DNA of 64,000 nt from Novosphingobium sp. FSW06-99 (GTDB lineage Bacteria; Pseudomonadota; Alphaproteobacteria; Sphingomonadales; Sphingomonadaceae). Below are positions 1-9,753 of the stretch, in pieces (the first letter of the stretch is position 1; every line of letters starts with the position of its first letter). The stretch is from contig NZ_KQ954251.1 in assembly GCF_001519065.1 (NCBI RefSeq), positions 496,001 to 560,000 on the forward strand. The letters run 5' to 3'. The notes beneath the pieces were generated by a model. The model saw nothing but the letters and a program-made list of their open reading frames with translations. It was not told the origin of the DNA and made no database searches. A program made the translations under genes and the position numbers.

Positions 1-69
1 ACTTGCGATCGCTGTCATGCTGAAACCGCCGCTGCGCCGCCGCCCCGGATCTGGTTGGAACCCCACTGC

Positions 70-534
70 ATGAAACCCGTCACTGCCTATATCCGCCGCG
101 AAACGCTGGTCAGCGTGATCATCAACAGCGCGTTCAGTCTGGTGTTCTTCGGGTTGGTGTTCGGATTCAGGCGGCCGGTTACGGTGTGGGGTGTGGGCGG
201 TTATGTGTTCGATTTCGGACCGCAGGCCTTCATGATTGCGCTGATGGCCACACTCGTGCCCGGCACCATCGCACGGCGCGCCGTGCGCGCGGGCAGGATG
301 GCGCCATGGCCAACCCGCCTGCCGCTGCCGCACACATTGTGGCAGACCGCACTGCTGCTGGCGTTGGGCAGCGCGGCGGTGGCAGTGGGCTGTGCCACGG
401 CAACCCTGGCGCTGATCGGCAGAACGCAGCTTGCGCTGGCGGCGGCCTTGGCCGCCAAGCTGCTGTTTGGCGCAGCGCTGGCGGCGATCATCACGCCGAT
501 CGGCCTGCGGGTCGCGCTGCGTCCCGGGAAATGA
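70..534 (+). CDS. Small integral membrane protein, function unknown
   Basis: The 154-residue product has four probable membrane segments (about residues 15-35, 50-72, 90-118 and 122-145) joined by short basic loops, with no recognisable catalytic motif. It would sit in the inner membrane. I chose the ATG at 70 rather than the in-frame TTG at 55, because it directly precedes a basic N-terminus (MKPVTAYIRRE) typical of membrane proteins. I do not recognise the family. It ends about 60 bp before the convergent tRNA-Ser gene. The window starts close upstream, so its operon context cannot be judged. Confidence 0.6.
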   Translation: MKPVTAYIRRETLVSVIINSAFSLVFFGLVFGFRRPVTVWGVGGYVFDFGPQAFMIALMATLVPGTIARRAVRAGRMAPWPTRLPLPHTLWQTALLLALGSAAVAVGCATATLALIGRTQLALAAALAAKLLFGAALAAIITPIGLRVALRPGK

Positions 535-597
535 TCGTAATGGCGCGCTGCCAGCCAAACAGGCCCCTTGGCCTGCATGATCGTTTCGAATGGTAAG

Positions 598-687
598 TGG
601 CGGAGAGGGAGGGATTCGAACCCTCGATACCCTTACGAGTATGCCGCATTTCGAGTGCGGTGCATTCGACCACTCTGCCACCTCTCC
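598..687 (-). tRNA. tRNA-Ser (anticodon CGA)
   Basis: On the minus strand a 90-nt tRNA can be folded. The acceptor arm begins GGAGAGG and pairs with CCTCTCC, followed by an encoded CCA end. The anticodon loop is CTCGAAA on a CCGCA/TGCGG stem, giving anticodon CGA. A long extra arm of serine type (around ACTCGTAAGGGTAT) and a T-arm with GGTTCGAATCC are present. It reads UCG serine codons, which are frequent in high-GC genomes. Confidence 0.95.
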
Positions 688-853
688 GCGAAGTGTCGTC
701 GGGCGCCACAGGGGCGGTCCGGGTCGGGAAGCGCGCCGTTAGCGCATGGTTCCGACCTTGCCAAGCGTAAAAAGCGTTGGCCGCCACAGGAAGGGTGATC
801 GATTGCACCAAGGCTCGCTTGTTTGCCGGGGCGGGCAGCCCTATATACCCGCT

Positions 854-1234
854 ATGGAACGAGGGAATTACTTTTCGGCCCAGAGCGGCCGTGAAATCGT
901 GGCGCCGCCGATCTGCGAGGCACGTTTTTCAATCGGCGAGGTTGTACGGCACAAGCTGTTCGATTTTCGCGGGGTGATCTTCGACATCGATCCGGTGTTT
1001 GCCAATTCCGAAGACTGGTATCAGTCGATCCCGGAAAACGTGCGCCCCGACAAAGAGCAGCCGTTTTACCACTTGCTCGCGGAAAACGGCGAAAACAGCT
1101 ATGTCGCCTATGTCAGCCAGCAGAACCTGATCACCGATGCCGAGGCCGGCCCGGTCGATCACCCATCGGTAACCGAAATGTTCGAGGCCTTTCGCGACGG
1201 GCGCTATCGCCTGCGCCGCAAGCTGTCGCACTGA
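854..1234 (+). CDS. hspQ: HspQ family heat-shock protein (hemimethylated DNA-binding domain)
   Basis: The 126-residue protein carries the compact HspQ/YccV beta fold, visible as FSIGEVVRHKLFDFRGVIF near residues 24-42 and PFYHLLAENGENSYVAYVSQ near residues 70-89. In enterobacteria HspQ acts on DnaA stability and as a Lon specificity enhancer; in alphaproteobacteria the role is inferred from homology only. The ATG at 854 gives the usual family length. The longer open frame from 746 adds 36 residues with no family match and a poor start context. Confidence 0.85.
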   Translation: MERGNYFSAQSGREIVAPPICEARFSIGEVVRHKLFDFRGVIFDIDPVFANSEDWYQSIPENVRPDKEQPFYHLLAENGENSYVAYVSQQNLITDAEAGPVDHPSVTEMFEAFRDGRYRLRRKLSH

Positions 1235-1277
1235 TTGGTCCGTTGTTCGATCCGCCCGATCCGGCCGGGCGACAGCA

Positions 1278-2171
1278 TCAGGTCCGCAATTTCCAGCCAG
1301 AGCGCAACAGCGCATAAGTGATGGCCGCCAGCACGGCATTGAGCACGCCCAGCCCGATCGCGCCACCCATCACCGCCGCGTTGGTCGATCCGATGTCGCT
1401 CTGGCCCAGAAAGCCATAGCGGAACCCCGACATGATATAGAACACCGGGTTGCACGCACTGATCGCGCGAAACGCCGGTGCCAGCCGGGTTACCGAATAG
1501 AACGTGCCCGACAGCATCGCCATCGGCGTGATCACGAAATTGGTGACCGCTGCGTTCTGGTCGAATTTGTCTGCCCACAACGAGGTCAGCACGCCGATCA
1601 GCGAAAACAGCACCGACCCCATCAGCCCGAACCACACCACGGCCCAGGGGTGATGCATGGTCAGATCGACCCCCGGCCACAGCCACATCGACGCATAGAG
1701 CGCCAGGCCGACCAGAATTGCGCGGCTGACCGCTGCACCGACCAGCGCGATCAGCAATTCCGCCTCTGACACCGGCGGCATCAGATAGTCTATGATGGTG
1801 CCCTGCATCTTGCCGACCAGCAGGCCAAAGCTGGCGTTGGCAAAGGCATTGTTGACCATGCCCATCGCAATCAGCCCCGGCGCGACAAAGCTGGCGAACG
1901 GCACACCCAGCACCATGCGCCCGCCACCACCCAACGCGAGCGTGAAAATGACCAGATAGAGCAAGGTCGTGACCGCCGGCGCCCAGATTGTCTGGGTCTG
2001 AACCTTGAAGAAGCGGCGAACCTCCTTCATATAGAGTGTCCACAGGCCCAACCGGTTGAACCCGCGAAACACCGGCGCACCCGGCGGCGGGAATTGCCCC
2101 ACTGTTGCATAGCTGGACATGACGCCACCCGCACTGGGCAGCGATGTTTCGAGGATCGGTTGATCGGCCAT
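1278..2171 (-). CDS. ABC-2 type transporter permease
   Basis: The 297-residue integral membrane protein has six predicted membrane segments from about residue 65 onward and the ABC-2 signature pattern near the C-terminus (CNPVFYIMSGFRYGFLG). It resembles the YadH/NodJ branch, whose members pair with a separate ATPase to export polysaccharide or drug-like molecules. No ATPase gene lies next to it here, so its partner must be encoded elsewhere. Two starts are plausible: ATG 2171, used here, and ATG 2120. Its start region overlaps the leader of the divergently read gcrA gene. Substrate unknown. Confidence 0.85.
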   Translation of the reverse strand: MADQPILETSLPSAGGVMSSYATVGQFPPPGAPVFRGFNRLGLWTLYMKEVRRFFKVQTQTIWAPAVTTLLYLVIFTLALGGGGRMVLGVPFASFVAPGLIAMGMVNNAFANASFGLLVGKMQGTIIDYLMPPVSEAELLIALVGAAVSRAILVGLALYASMWLWPGVDLTMHHPWAVVWFGLMGSVLFSLIGVLTSLWADKFDQNAAVTNFVITPMAMLSGTFYSVTRLAPAFRAISACNPVFYIMSGFRYGFLGQSDIGSTNAAVMGGAIGLGVLNAVLAAITYALLRSGWKLRT

Positions 2172-2290
2172 GCCCCATGCGGTATCGCGGTGGTTTGGGA
2201 ATAGCAAGCGGATCGCAGGCTGGGCGGGATTGCCCTTGCGATCAGGATATGTATGGCGGGCGGCTGCATCTGCCCCTTGAAGGAACTGGC

Positions 2291-3007
2291 ATGAGTTGGA
2301 CGGACGAGCGGATCGAAAAACTGACCAAGATGTGGGAAGGCGGCGCCACCGCCAGCCAGATCGCCGAAGAACTGGGCGGGGTCAGCCGCAACGCGGTGAT
2401 CGGCAAGGCGCACCGGCTGGGCCTCAAGGCGCGGCCTTCACCGGTCAAGCCCAATGAAAAGGTGGAAACCCCGCGCGCCGAAACGCCGCCAAAACCCGCC
2501 CCGCGTGTGGTTGCCCCGGTCGAACCGCGCGTGGCGCCGCCGCCCCGCCCGGCCACACCTCCCCCAGCCGCAGCCGCCCCGGTTGCCCCGCCTGCCCCGC
2601 GCGCGCCAGCCCCCGCTGCGGCCCCGGCACCGGCGGCGGCCGCCACCGACGCACCGCCCGCCGCGCCGCAACCCCGCATCGTGTCGGTCGGCCCCGGCGG
2701 ATTTCTGCGTCAGGGCCCAGGCGATCAGCAGGCGCCGATACCGCCCGCCCCGCCGCGTCGGCTGGTTCCGGCCCGGCCCAGCCCGGAAATCGCCGACAAG
2801 ACCAGTCTGCTCGATCTCAGCGATCGTATCTGCCGCTGGCCGATGGGGCATCCGGGCGAACCCGATTTCCATTTCTGCGGCGAAAAGGTGAACCCCGGTT
2901 TCCCTTATTGCGTCGAACATTGCGGCCGCGCCTATCAGGCGCAATTGCCGCGCGGCCATCGCCGCCCGCCCCCGCCGATGCCGTTCGGCGGCCCGCGCGT
3001 GCGCTGA
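2291..3007 (+). CDS. gcrA: GcrA cell-cycle transcription regulator
   Basis: The start MSWTDERIEKLTKMWEGG and the helix-turn-helix that follows (SQIAEELGGVSRNAVIGKAH, to about residue 45) are the hallmark of GcrA. This alphaproteobacterial sigma-70 cofactor acts at methylated GANTC promoters together with the methyltransferase CcrM. Residues 55-165 form a long Pro/Ala-rich linker. The C-terminal block (CRWPMGHPGEPDFHFCG...YCVEHC, about residues 180-222) holds conserved cysteines and a histidine and is the family's second conserved domain. Length 238 is longer than Caulobacter GcrA because of the linker. ATG 2291 follows AAGGAAC. Confidence 0.95.
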   Translation: MSWTDERIEKLTKMWEGGATASQIAEELGGVSRNAVIGKAHRLGLKARPSPVKPNEKVETPRAETPPKPAPRVVAPVEPRVAPPPRPATPPPAAAAPVAPPAPRAPAPAAAPAPAAAATDAPPAAPQPRIVSVGPGGFLRQGPGDQQAPIPPAPPRRLVPARPSPEIADKTSLLDLSDRICRWPMGHPGEPDFHFCGEKVNPGFPYCVEHCGRAYQAQLPRGHRRPPPPMPFGGPRVR

Positions 3008-3076
3008 CACTGGCGCAGACATTGGCCAGGCCCGGTCCGCATTGCGGGCCGGGCCTTGGTTAACATCGCTGTCGCA

Positions 3077-4246
3077 ATGCCGTCCTTGACGGGTATGACA
3101 GCAAAGCAAACTTCAGATTCCCCCCGCGTGCCACGCTGGCGCACCTGGCTGGGCGTTGCCCCGAAATCGACCCCGCAGCCAGCCCCCGAAGGCGCCCCGC
3201 TCAGCCCGCGCGACGCGGCCCTGCACGCCCGGCGCCGCCTGATCGCGCAAGTTGCCGATTTCCTGATTGATCACGAACTCGAAGTGCTGCCGTTCACGCT
3301 GTCGATTGCCTATGACTGCATCACCGGCGGCAGCCCGCGGCTGGCCCAACTGATCCATGAACGCACCGAAAAGGGCCTGCCCATCACGCTGCGGTGGCTC
3401 GAAGACGCGCAGGCGGTGCAGCCCCGCGATGCCACTGCCGAAGCGATGGCGACGCTGGTGGGCGAACTGGAGGGCAATCTGTCGGATATCGGACGAACGA
3501 TGGACGGCGCGCGCGATGCTACCGGCACGTATTCGGTCGCGCTCGAAGGCCACGTCGCCGATCTGCAAAGCCAGTCGCCCGACGCGGATCTGGTCGGGCG
3601 GTTGACGGCACTGACGCGGCGCATGCTCGATCACACGCGCACGGTCGCCAGTGAACTGACCGCCAGCGCGGTACGCATCGGCACCTTGCAGGTCCGGCTC
3701 GACGAGGCGCGCCGCCTGGCCAATCAGGATCATCTGACCGGACTGCCAAACCGGCGCGCGTTCGACGAACTGTTCGACCGAGAAATGCGCGAAGCCACGC
3801 TGGGCGGCGAGACATTGTGCGTGGCGTTTTGCGACATCGACAATTTCAAACGCATCAACGACACGCATGGCCACCCGGCGGGCGACCGTATCATCCGCTA
3901 TGTCGCCGAAACATTGGGCCGCATCGCCGACGCGCGGTGCCATGTCACACGTCATGGCGGCGAAGAATTCGCGGTGCTGCTGCGCGGGGCCAGCCTGAAC
4001 GAGGCCTGGGCACGGCTGGACGCGGCGCGAGAAGAGATCGCCCAGAAACGGCTGATCAATCGCGCCAACGACACGCCGTTCGGGCGGATCACCTTTTCCG
4101 GCGGGATTGCCGACGCGCTGGCCGCGCGCACGCGCAGTGCCGCGCTGAAAGCGGCCGACGACGCACTCTATGCCGCCAAGCAGGCCGGGCGCAACCGCGT
4201 GGTGATTGCCGGGCAAGCGCCCGAGCCGTTGCGCAAGGTTGCCTGA
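3077..4246 (+). CDS. Diguanylate cyclase (GGDEF domain)
   Basis: The C-terminal GGDEF domain (about residues 215-380) has the active-site motif GGEEF near residues 294-298 and the metal-binding segment FCDIDNFKRINDTHGHPAGD upstream, so it should make cyclic di-GMP from two GTP. No RxxD inhibitory site is evident five residues before GGEEF. The N-terminal 200 residues are helical with no membrane segment and could be a cytoplasmic sensor or dimerisation part. Start uncertain: TTG 3056, ATG 3077 (used) or ATG 3095. Likely a single-gene unit. Confidence 0.9.
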   Translation: MPSLTGMTAKQTSDSPRVPRWRTWLGVAPKSTPQPAPEGAPLSPRDAALHARRRLIAQVADFLIDHELEVLPFTLSIAYDCITGGSPRLAQLIHERTEKGLPITLRWLEDAQAVQPRDATAEAMATLVGELEGNLSDIGRTMDGARDATGTYSVALEGHVADLQSQSPDADLVGRLTALTRRMLDHTRTVASELTASAVRIGTLQVRLDEARRLANQDHLTGLPNRRAFDELFDREMREATLGGETLCVAFCDIDNFKRINDTHGHPAGDRIIRYVAETLGRIADARCHVTRHGGEEFAVLLRGASLNEAWARLDAAREEIAQKRLINRANDTPFGRITFSGGIADALAARTRSAALKAADDALYAAKQAGRNRVVIAGQAPEPLRKVA

Positions 4247-4249
4247 AGC

Positions 4250-4702
4250 CTATTTTCTGGCCGGCTGGTACAGTTCGATCTTGGTGCCGTCGGGGTCGAC
4301 GATCCAGGCAAAGTGCCCGTTGGGGTCGCTGTCGTCGCGCTTGATCACGGTCACTCCCTTGGCGGTGATCCGCGACAGGAAGGCGTCGAGATCATCGACC
4401 GCGAAATTGAGCATGAATTCGCGGTTCGACGGGTCGAAATAGGTGGTCCCCTGGGCAAAGGCGTTCCACACCAGCACGGCTGGATGGTCAGGCGCATCGT
4501 AGCGCAACATCGCCCCGCCCCATGGTTCGACCTTGATCCCCAGCACATCGCGATACCACGCCGCCAGCGCCTTGGGGTCCTTGCTGCGCACAAATATCCC
4601 ACCGATGCCGGTGATATGGCCAACAGATTCAGCGTGCGGCACTTCGGGCATGAGCAAAGTCCCCAGGATCAGCGAGAGCCAGAACAGCCGTACAGGTTTC
4701 AT
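4250..4702 (-). CDS. VOC/glyoxalase-fold protein with signal peptide
   Basis: The 150-residue product begins with a signal sequence (MKPVRLFWLSLILGTLLMPEV), then one vicinal-oxygen-chelate module. The module is visible as GIFVRSKDPKALAAWYRDVLG and the closing HFAWIVDPDGTKIELYQP. This pattern is that of glyoxalase/bleomycin-resistance-like proteins, usually dimeric metal enzymes or small-molecule binders; the substrate cannot be read from the sequence. Periplasmic location is unusual for the family. It lies tail to tail with the diguanylate cyclase, with 3 bp between them. Confidence 0.8.
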   Translation of the reverse strand: MKPVRLFWLSLILGTLLMPEVPHAESVGHITGIGGIFVRSKDPKALAAWYRDVLGIKVEPWGGAMLRYDAPDHPAVLVWNAFAQGTTYFDPSNREFMLNFAVDDLDAFLSRITAKGVTVIKRDDSDPNGHFAWIVDPDGTKIELYQPARK

Positions 4703-4765
4703 CGGGCACCCCCCGGTTTTCGACCGGCCCATGGTATGACTGGCACTCCACCGGGTCAATCGCCC

Positions 4766-4804
4766 AAAAAAAGGGGGCGATGGTCCAAGACCATCGCCCC
4801 CTTT
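4766..4804 (-). terminator. Rho-independent terminator of the pnp transcript
   Basis: A perfect 12-bp stem (GGGGGCGATGGT at 4773-4784 pairs with 4790-4801) with a 5-nt loop is followed on the minus strand by seven T residues (4766-4772). It lies 28 bp beyond the pnp stop codon and would end the leftward translation/RNA-decay operon. Confidence 0.9.
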
Positions 4805-4831
4805 GTCTGGCGTCGCGTCAGAAGTGGACGA

Positions 4832-7141
4832 TCAATCGTCCGACTTCAGGAATGCGGGCAGATGGTCGGGCGCCGGGCCGTCATCGCGATCGGGGCGGGG
4901 GCCGCGATCGGGACGCGGACCACGGTCGTCGCCACGGCCACGGCCGCCGCGATCGTTGCGCGGTCCACGGCGGTCGCCGCGATCACCCCGGTCGGGACGA
5001 TCGCCGCGCGGTTCGCGCGGTTCGCGTGCCGGGCGGGTGTCTTCCAGCTCGGCACCGGTTTCCTGATCGACCAGGCGCATCGACAGGCGCACTTTGCCGC
5101 GCGGGTCGATTTCGAGCACCTTGACTTTGACGTCCTGGCCTTCCTTGACCACGTCGCCCGGCTTTTCCACGCGCTCGTTGCGCATTTCCGACACGTGCAC
5201 GAGGCCGTCCTTGCCGCCCATGAAGTTCACAAAGGCGCCGAAATCAACGATGTTGACCACTTTGCCGTTGTAGACTTTGCCCACTTCGGCTTCCTCGACA
5301 ATGCCGAGGATCCACTGGCGGGCCGCTTCGATCTGGGTCAGGTCGGACGAGCTGATCTTGATCAGGCCTTCGTCGTCGATGTCGACCTTGGCGCCGGTGG
5401 TCGCGACGATCTCGCGGATCACCTTGCCGCCGGTGCCGATGATGTCGCGGATCTTCGACTTGTCGATCTGCAGCGTTTCGATCCGCGGCGCATGCGCCGA
5501 CAGTTCGCCACGCACTTCACCCAGCGCCTTGGTCATTTCACCCAGGATATGCGCGCGGCCTTCCTTGGCCTGGGCCAGGGCAGCGCGGAAGATTTCCTCG
5601 GTGATCCCGGCAACCTTGATGTCCATTTGCATCGTGGTGATGCCTTCGCTGGTGCCGGCCACCTTGAAGTCCATGTCGCCCAGGTGATCTTCATCACCCA
5701 GAATGTCGGACAGCACGGTGAATTCGTCACCTTCGAGGATCAGCCCCATGGCAATGCCCGAAACCGGACGTGCCAGCGGAACGCCCGCATCCATCATCGA
5801 CAGCGAACCGCCGCAGACCGTCGCCATCGACGACGACCCGTTGGATTCGGTGATGTCCGACAGCACGCGGATCGTATAGGGGAACTCTTCCTTCGACGGC
5901 AGAACCGGGTTCAGCGCGCGCCATGCCAGCTTGCCATGGCCGATCTCGCGACGACCCGGAGCGCCGAAGCGCCCAACTTCGCCAACCGAATAGGGCGGGA
6001 AGTTGTAGTGCAGCATGAAGCGCTGATACGACAGGCCATCCAGACCGTCGATCATCTGCTCGGCGTCCTTGGTGCCCAGCGTGGTGGTGCAGATCGACTG
6101 CGTTTCACCGCGCGTGAACAGCGCCGAACCGTGCGTGCGCGGCAGGAAACCGACCATCGCTTCGATCGGACGGATCTGCGTGACGGTACGACCGTCGATG
6201 CGCTGGCCATCCTTGAGAATGGCGGTGCGCACGATGTCGGCCTCGACCTTTTTCAGGGTCTTGATCGCCACCATCTTGGTCTGCGGGGTTTCGTCGGCAA
6301 ATGCGGCCTTGGCCTTGTCGCGCGCCAGGTTGAGCGCATCGGCGCGGGCCGACTTGTTGGTCAGCTTGTAGGCGGCAGCAATATCCTTGCCGACCAGCTT
6401 CTTGAGCTTGGCCTTGATGTCGGCGGTGTTGTCCGACAGGTCGATGTCCCAGGGGTCCTTGGCGGCCATTTCAGCCAGATCGATGATCGCGTTGATCACC
6501 TTGCGGATTTCCGCATGGGCAAACAGCACGCCGCCGAGCATGACGTCTTCGCTCAGTTCCTTGGCTTCGGATTCGACCATCATCACCGCGTTACCGGTGG
6601 CGGCCACGACCAGATCGAGCTGGCCTTCCTTGACGGCCGTCAGCGACGGATTGAGCTGGTATTCGCCATCCTTGTAACCGACGCGCGCGGCGCCGATCGG
6701 GCCCATGAACGGCACGCCCGAAATGGTCAGCGCGGCAGAGGCTGCCAGCATCGCCACGACATCGGGTTCGGTTTCGCCGTCATAGCTCAAAACCTGGCAA
6801 ATGACGTTAATTTCGTTGTAGAAACCTTCGGGAAACAGCGGCCGCACGGGGCGGTCGATCAGGCGCGAAACCAGCGTTTCCTTTTCGGTGGCGCCGCGTT
6901 CACGCTTGAAAAAGCCGCCCGGGATACGGCCGGCGGCGGAAAACTTTTCCTGATAGTGCACGGTCAGGGGGAAGAAATCCTGCCCCTCCTTGACCGACTT
7001 GGCGGCGGTGACGGCGCACAGCACGACAGTTTCGCCATACGTGGCGAGGACCGCCCCGTCAGCCTGACGGGCAATGCGGCCGGTTTCCAGAGTGAGGGTT
7101 TTTCCGCCCCATTCCAGTGATACGGTCTTGACGTCGAACAT
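4832..7141 (-). CDS. pnp: Polyribonucleotide nucleotidyltransferase (PNPase)
   Basis: The 769-residue product starts [21 protein letters not shown] and has the full PNPase layout: two RNase PH domains (about 1-220 and 310-545) around a helical domain, then KH (about 555-615) and S1 (about 620-690). The C-terminal tail is rich in Arg, Gly and Asp repeats. The enzyme degrades RNA 3'-5' by phosphorolysis and is a degradosome component. The RGD-rich tail after S1 is common in alphaproteobacteria and may contact RNA or RNase E. It lies downstream of rpsO with a terminator-like hairpin between them. Confidence 0.98.
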   Translation of the reverse strand: MFDVKTVSLEWGGKTLTLETGRIARQADGAVLATYGETVVLCAVTAAKSVKEGQDFFPLTVHYQEKFSAAGRIPGGFFKRERGATEKETLVSRLIDRPVRPLFPEGFYNEINVICQVLSYDGETEPDVVAMLAASAALTISGVPFMGPIGAARVGYKDGEYQLNPSLTAVKEGQLDLVVAATGNAVMMVESEAKELSEDVMLGGVLFAHAEIRKVINAIIDLAEMAAKDPWDIDLSDNTADIKAKLKKLVGKDIAAAYKLTNKSARADALNLARDKAKAAFADETPQTKMVAIKTLKKVEADIVRTAILKDGQRIDGRTVTQIRPIEAMVGFLPRTHGSALFTRGETQSICTTTLGTKDAEQMIDGLDGLSYQRFMLHYNFPPYSVGEVGRFGAPGRREIGHGKLAWRALNPVLPSKEEFPYTIRVLSDITESNGSSSMATVCGGSLSMMDAGVPLARPVSGIAMGLILEGDEFTVLSDILGDEDHLGDMDFKVAGTSEGITTMQMDIKVAGITEEIFRAALAQAKEGRAHILGEMTKALGEVRGELSAHAPRIETLQIDKSKIRDIIGTGGKVIREIVATTGAKVDIDDEGLIKISSSDLTQIEAARQWILGIVEEAEVGKVYNGKVVNIVDFGAFVNFMGGKDGLVHVSEMRNERVEKPGDVVKEGQDVKVKVLEIDPRGKVRLSMRLVDQETGAELEDTRPAREPREPRGDRPDRGDRGDRRGPRNDRGGRGRGDDRGPRPDRGPRPDRDDGPAPDHLPAFLKSDD

Positions 7142-7269
7142 CGTTTTTCCTTCAGCCCACGGGCCCTATTGCCGCGCGGGATTTGCTTGCCGGGGGTTCC
7201 GTCCCGGTCCGGTGTGGGGTTTCGTTCACACCCCTGGGCCTTTCGCCGAATTGCGAATGGCCCGAATAC

Positions 7270-7297
7270 AAAAAGCGGCCCGCGAAGGGGCCGCTTT
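7270..7297 (-). terminator. Intrinsic terminator or attenuator between rpsO and pnp
   Basis: A 9-bp stem AAAGCGGCC/GGCCGCTTT (7272-7280 with 7289-7297) is followed on the minus strand by a T run (7270-7274). It follows the rpsO stop by about 10 bp, so it would end part of the rpsO transcripts and leave pnp partly under separate control, as is known for rpsO-pnp in other bacteria. Confidence 0.8.
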
Positions 7298-7307
7298 CCA
7301 GGTACGC

Positions 7308-7577
7308 TTATTTGCGCAGACCCAGCTTCTGGATCAGGGCGTTGTAGCGTTCGACATCCTTTTTCTTCAGATAGTCGAGCAGGCTGCGACGCTTGTTGAC
7401 CATTTGCAAAAGGCCACGGCGCGAATGGTTGTCTTTATGGTGCAGCTTGAAGTGTTCGGTCAGGTTGACAATCCGCTCGGTCAGGATGGCAACCTGAACT
7501 TCGGGCGAACCGGTATCGCCCACTGCGCGGGCGTTGTCGGTGATGATCGTCTGCTTCTTTTCTGCGGTAACCGTCAT
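7308..7577 (-). CDS. rpsO: 30S ribosomal protein S15
   Basis: The 89-residue protein shows the S15 pattern throughout ([21 protein letters not shown] near residues 23-43 and [20 protein letters not shown] near 51-70). It binds 16S rRNA in the central domain early in 30S assembly. Its ATG directly abuts the truB stop codon (TAAATG at 7575-7580), implying translational coupling. Family length is exactly as expected. Confidence 0.98.
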   Translation of the reverse strand: MTVTAEKKQTIITDNARAVGDTGSPEVQVAILTERIVNLTEHFKLHHKDNHSRRGLLQMVNKRRSLLDYLKKKDVERYNALIQKLGLRK

Positions 7578-8489
7578 TTATCTGCACTCCGCGACATCGG
7601 TCAGATTGAAACCCCGCTCGACGCGCATGGCGCCATCCGCCAGAGCGACCAGCGCCACCGGCACCATGCCGGATCGCGCAAGCCACAGCCCGTCGGATTG
7701 GGGCAACCCCGTCAGAACGCGGCCCTGTCGGACCGCCCTTGCCTGTTCGGGGTCGAGGTCAAGAGCCGGGATGTCGTCCAGCCCTGCCTCCAATGGCAAG
7801 ATCATGTGTTCAAGGGATGCGCCCTTAGCGATCGTGTCCAATTTGTCCAGCGAAATCGCCTGAGACAGATCGAACGGCCCGGCCCTGACCCGCCGCAACA
7901 TGGTGACATGGCCAACCGTACCCAGCGCCAGCGCGATATCGCGCGCCAGGCTGCGGATATAGGTGCCCTTGGATACGGTAACAGCCAAAGTCGCCTGGTT
8001 GTCGCCCTCGACGATCGAATCCCACCGATGGATCATCACGCTGCGCATCGGCATGTCGACGTCTTCGCCACCACGCGCGCGATCATAAGCCCGCTTGCCA
8101 TCGATCAACACCGCCGAATAGGCGGGCGGAACTTGCTCGATTGGGCCGGTAAACCGCTGTGCCACCACGTGGGCCACCGCGCCCGGCGCAGGTTGCACAT
8201 CGCTGGTGGCGATGACCGTGCCTTCCAGATCGAGCGTGTCGGTCTGGCTGCCGAAGCGCACGGTGAATTCATAGGCCTTGGTCGCGTCGAGCATGCGGCC
8301 CGCCAGCTTGGTCGCCTCGCCAATGGCGATCGGCAGCACCCCGGTGGCCAGCGGATCGAGCGTGCCGCCATGGCCCACTTTGGCCCGGCCATGCCCGCCC
8401 TGGCGCAACACCCGCTTGACCGCCGCGACGGCCTGGGTCGAACCAAGACCCAGCGGCTTGTCGAGCACGATCCAGCCGTGAACGCTCAT
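7578..8489 (-). CDS. truB: tRNA pseudouridine(55) synthase
   Basis: The 303-residue enzyme begins MSVHGWIVLDKPLGLGSTQA. The catalytic motif GGTLDPLATG has the nucleophile Asp at residue 45. It isomerises U55 in the T-loop of tRNAs. The start at 8489 overlaps the stop of the upstream protease gene by four bases (ATGA), and the stop touches the rpsO start, so it is tightly coupled on both sides. The open frame continues upstream to 8762, but that part has no TruB character. Confidence 0.97.
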   Translation of the reverse strand: MSVHGWIVLDKPLGLGSTQAVAAVKRVLRQGGHGRAKVGHGGTLDPLATGVLPIAIGEATKLAGRMLDATKAYEFTVRFGSQTDTLDLEGTVIATSDVQPAPGAVAHVVAQRFTGPIEQVPPAYSAVLIDGKRAYDRARGGEDVDMPMRSVMIHRWDSIVEGDNQATLAVTVSKGTYIRSLARDIALALGTVGHVTMLRRVRAGPFDLSQAISLDKLDTIAKGASLEHMILPLEAGLDDIPALDLDPEQARAVRQGRVLTGLPQSDGLWLARSGMVPVALVALADGAMRVERGFNLTDVAECR

Positions 8490-9196
8490 GATCCGGTATT
8501 GACCAGAGGCCCCGCCACCCAGGCTTCGAGCGCGCCGTACTGGTCGAGCAGCCAGCCCACCGGCGGCAACAGAAAGCGATCGAGCAGATGCAGCGACGGC
8601 GCCATTTGCGGCAGGATCACGAAGATCAGCGCAAAGATCAGAATGCCAAACGGTTCGATCCGGTCGAGCAGGCGCGCCAGCGGCCAGGGCACGATCCCGC
8701 GCAAGATCCGCGAACCATCGAACGGTGGCAGCGGCAAGAGATTGAACATGCCCAGAAAGCAATTGAACTGGATGAAATTGACCAGATTTTCGAACACGAA
8801 GGTTTCAACCGCACCGGGTTTCGCCCCCGTCGGCAGGCTGCGCGCCATCAACCCGATTGCCACTGCGCTCAACGCCGCCAGCACGAAATTGCTGGCCGGG
8901 CCCGCCGCGCCGACCAGCGCCATGTCGCGCTTGGGGTTGCGCAACCGGGCATAGTTGACCGGCACCGGCTTGGCCCATCCGAACACCGGCATATGCGTCA
9001 GCGCGAGCAGGCCGGGCAGCACGATCGTGCCGAACGGATCGACATGGCGCAGCGGGTTGAGGCTCAGCCGTCCGCGTTCCGACGCGGTGGGGTCGCCCAG
9101 CATCCGCGCGACCAGACCATGCGCCACTTCGTGACAGACAATCGCAAAGATCAGCGGCAGGATCATCGTTGCCGCTTCGTAGAGGGCCCCGTTCAT
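8486..9196 (-). CDS. Site-2 protease family (M50) membrane metalloprotease
   Basis: The 236-residue protein has HEVAH (residues 22-26) inside the first membrane segment and a second motif, NLLPLPPFDGSRIL, near residues 150-163. The DG aspartate of this motif completes the zinc site of S2P-type proteases. Four to five membrane segments are visible. It belongs to the short group without PDZ or CBS domains. Family members cleave membrane-anchored substrates; the substrate here is unknown. The ATG at 9196 overlaps the upstream stop by four bases, which favours it over an ATG four codons earlier. Confidence 0.92.
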   Translation of the reverse strand: MNGALYEAATMILPLIFAIVCHEVAHGLVARMLGDPTASERGRLSLNPLRHVDPFGTIVLPGLLALTHMPVFGWAKPVPVNYARLRNPKRDMALVGAAGPASNFVLAALSAVAIGLMARSLPTGAKPGAVETFVFENLVNFIQFNCFLGMFNLLPLPPFDGSRILRGIVPWPLARLLDRIEPFGILIFALIFVILPQMAPSLHLLDRFLLPPVGWLLDQYGALEAWVAGPLVNTGS

Positions 9197-9753
9197 CGCG
9201 CGAGCCATTCGGCGCGAAGAATGCTGAACGACACGGTGTCGCGCACATGCCCGGTCCAGGTCTTGCGTTCATGGCGCAACACGCCTTCGCGCGTGGCGCC
9301 CAGCTTGGTCACGGCGGCCTGGCTGCGCGTGTTGCGCTGATCGACCTTGAACCCCACGCGCTCGATCCCGCAGGCAAAGGCATGATCGAGCAACAGATGC
9401 TTGACCCGCGTGTTGAGCCCGCTGCCGCGCAGGCCCGGCGCGACAAATGTGTTGCCGATTTCGATCGACCAGCCCGGCTGCCCCTGATCGATCCACGCAG
9501 TCATGCCGACCACGGTGCCGCCTTGCAGGATGGCATAGACCCGGCGTTTCGTGCCGCCCGACAGCAGCAGATCGAATTGCGGATCGAACGCCTCGCCCAG
9601 ATAGTTGGTCGGATAGATATCCCAGATCGCGCTGTCTTGCGCACAGGCCGCGCGCAGGCCTTCACGATGCGCCTCGGTCAGCGGCAGCAGCGCCAGATCG
9701 CCGTCGCCTTCGCCACCGCCCAGCGGGATATACAGGCCGTCGTCGCTCATCAT
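9193..9753 (-). CDS. GNAT family N-acetyltransferase (RimJ/RimL type)
   Basis: The 186-residue product has the GNAT acetyl-CoA fold. The segment NTFVAPGLRGSGLNTRVKHL (about residues 109-128) is the cofactor-binding pattern, followed by RVGFKVDQRNTRSQAAVTKL, typical of RimJ/RimL-like enzymes that acetylate N-terminal amines or small molecules. Both gene ends overlap neighbours by four bases (ATGA), placing it firmly in the operon between tdk and the M50 protease. Substrate unknown. Confidence 0.88.
   Translation of the reverse strand: MMSDDGLYIPLGGGEGDGDLALLPLTEAHREGLRAACAQDSAIWDIYPTNYLGEAFDPQFDLLLSGGTKRRVYAILQGGTVVGMTAWIDQGQPGWSIEIGNTFVAPGLRGSGLNTRVKHLLLDHAFACGIERVGFKVDQRNTRSQAAVTKLGATREGVLRHERKTWTGHVRDTVSFSILRAEWLAR

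Noticed and set aside
4313..7120. A 935-codon open frame on the plus strand
   Set aside because: Antisense to pnp, whose family match is complete; no domain is seen in the plus-strand product.
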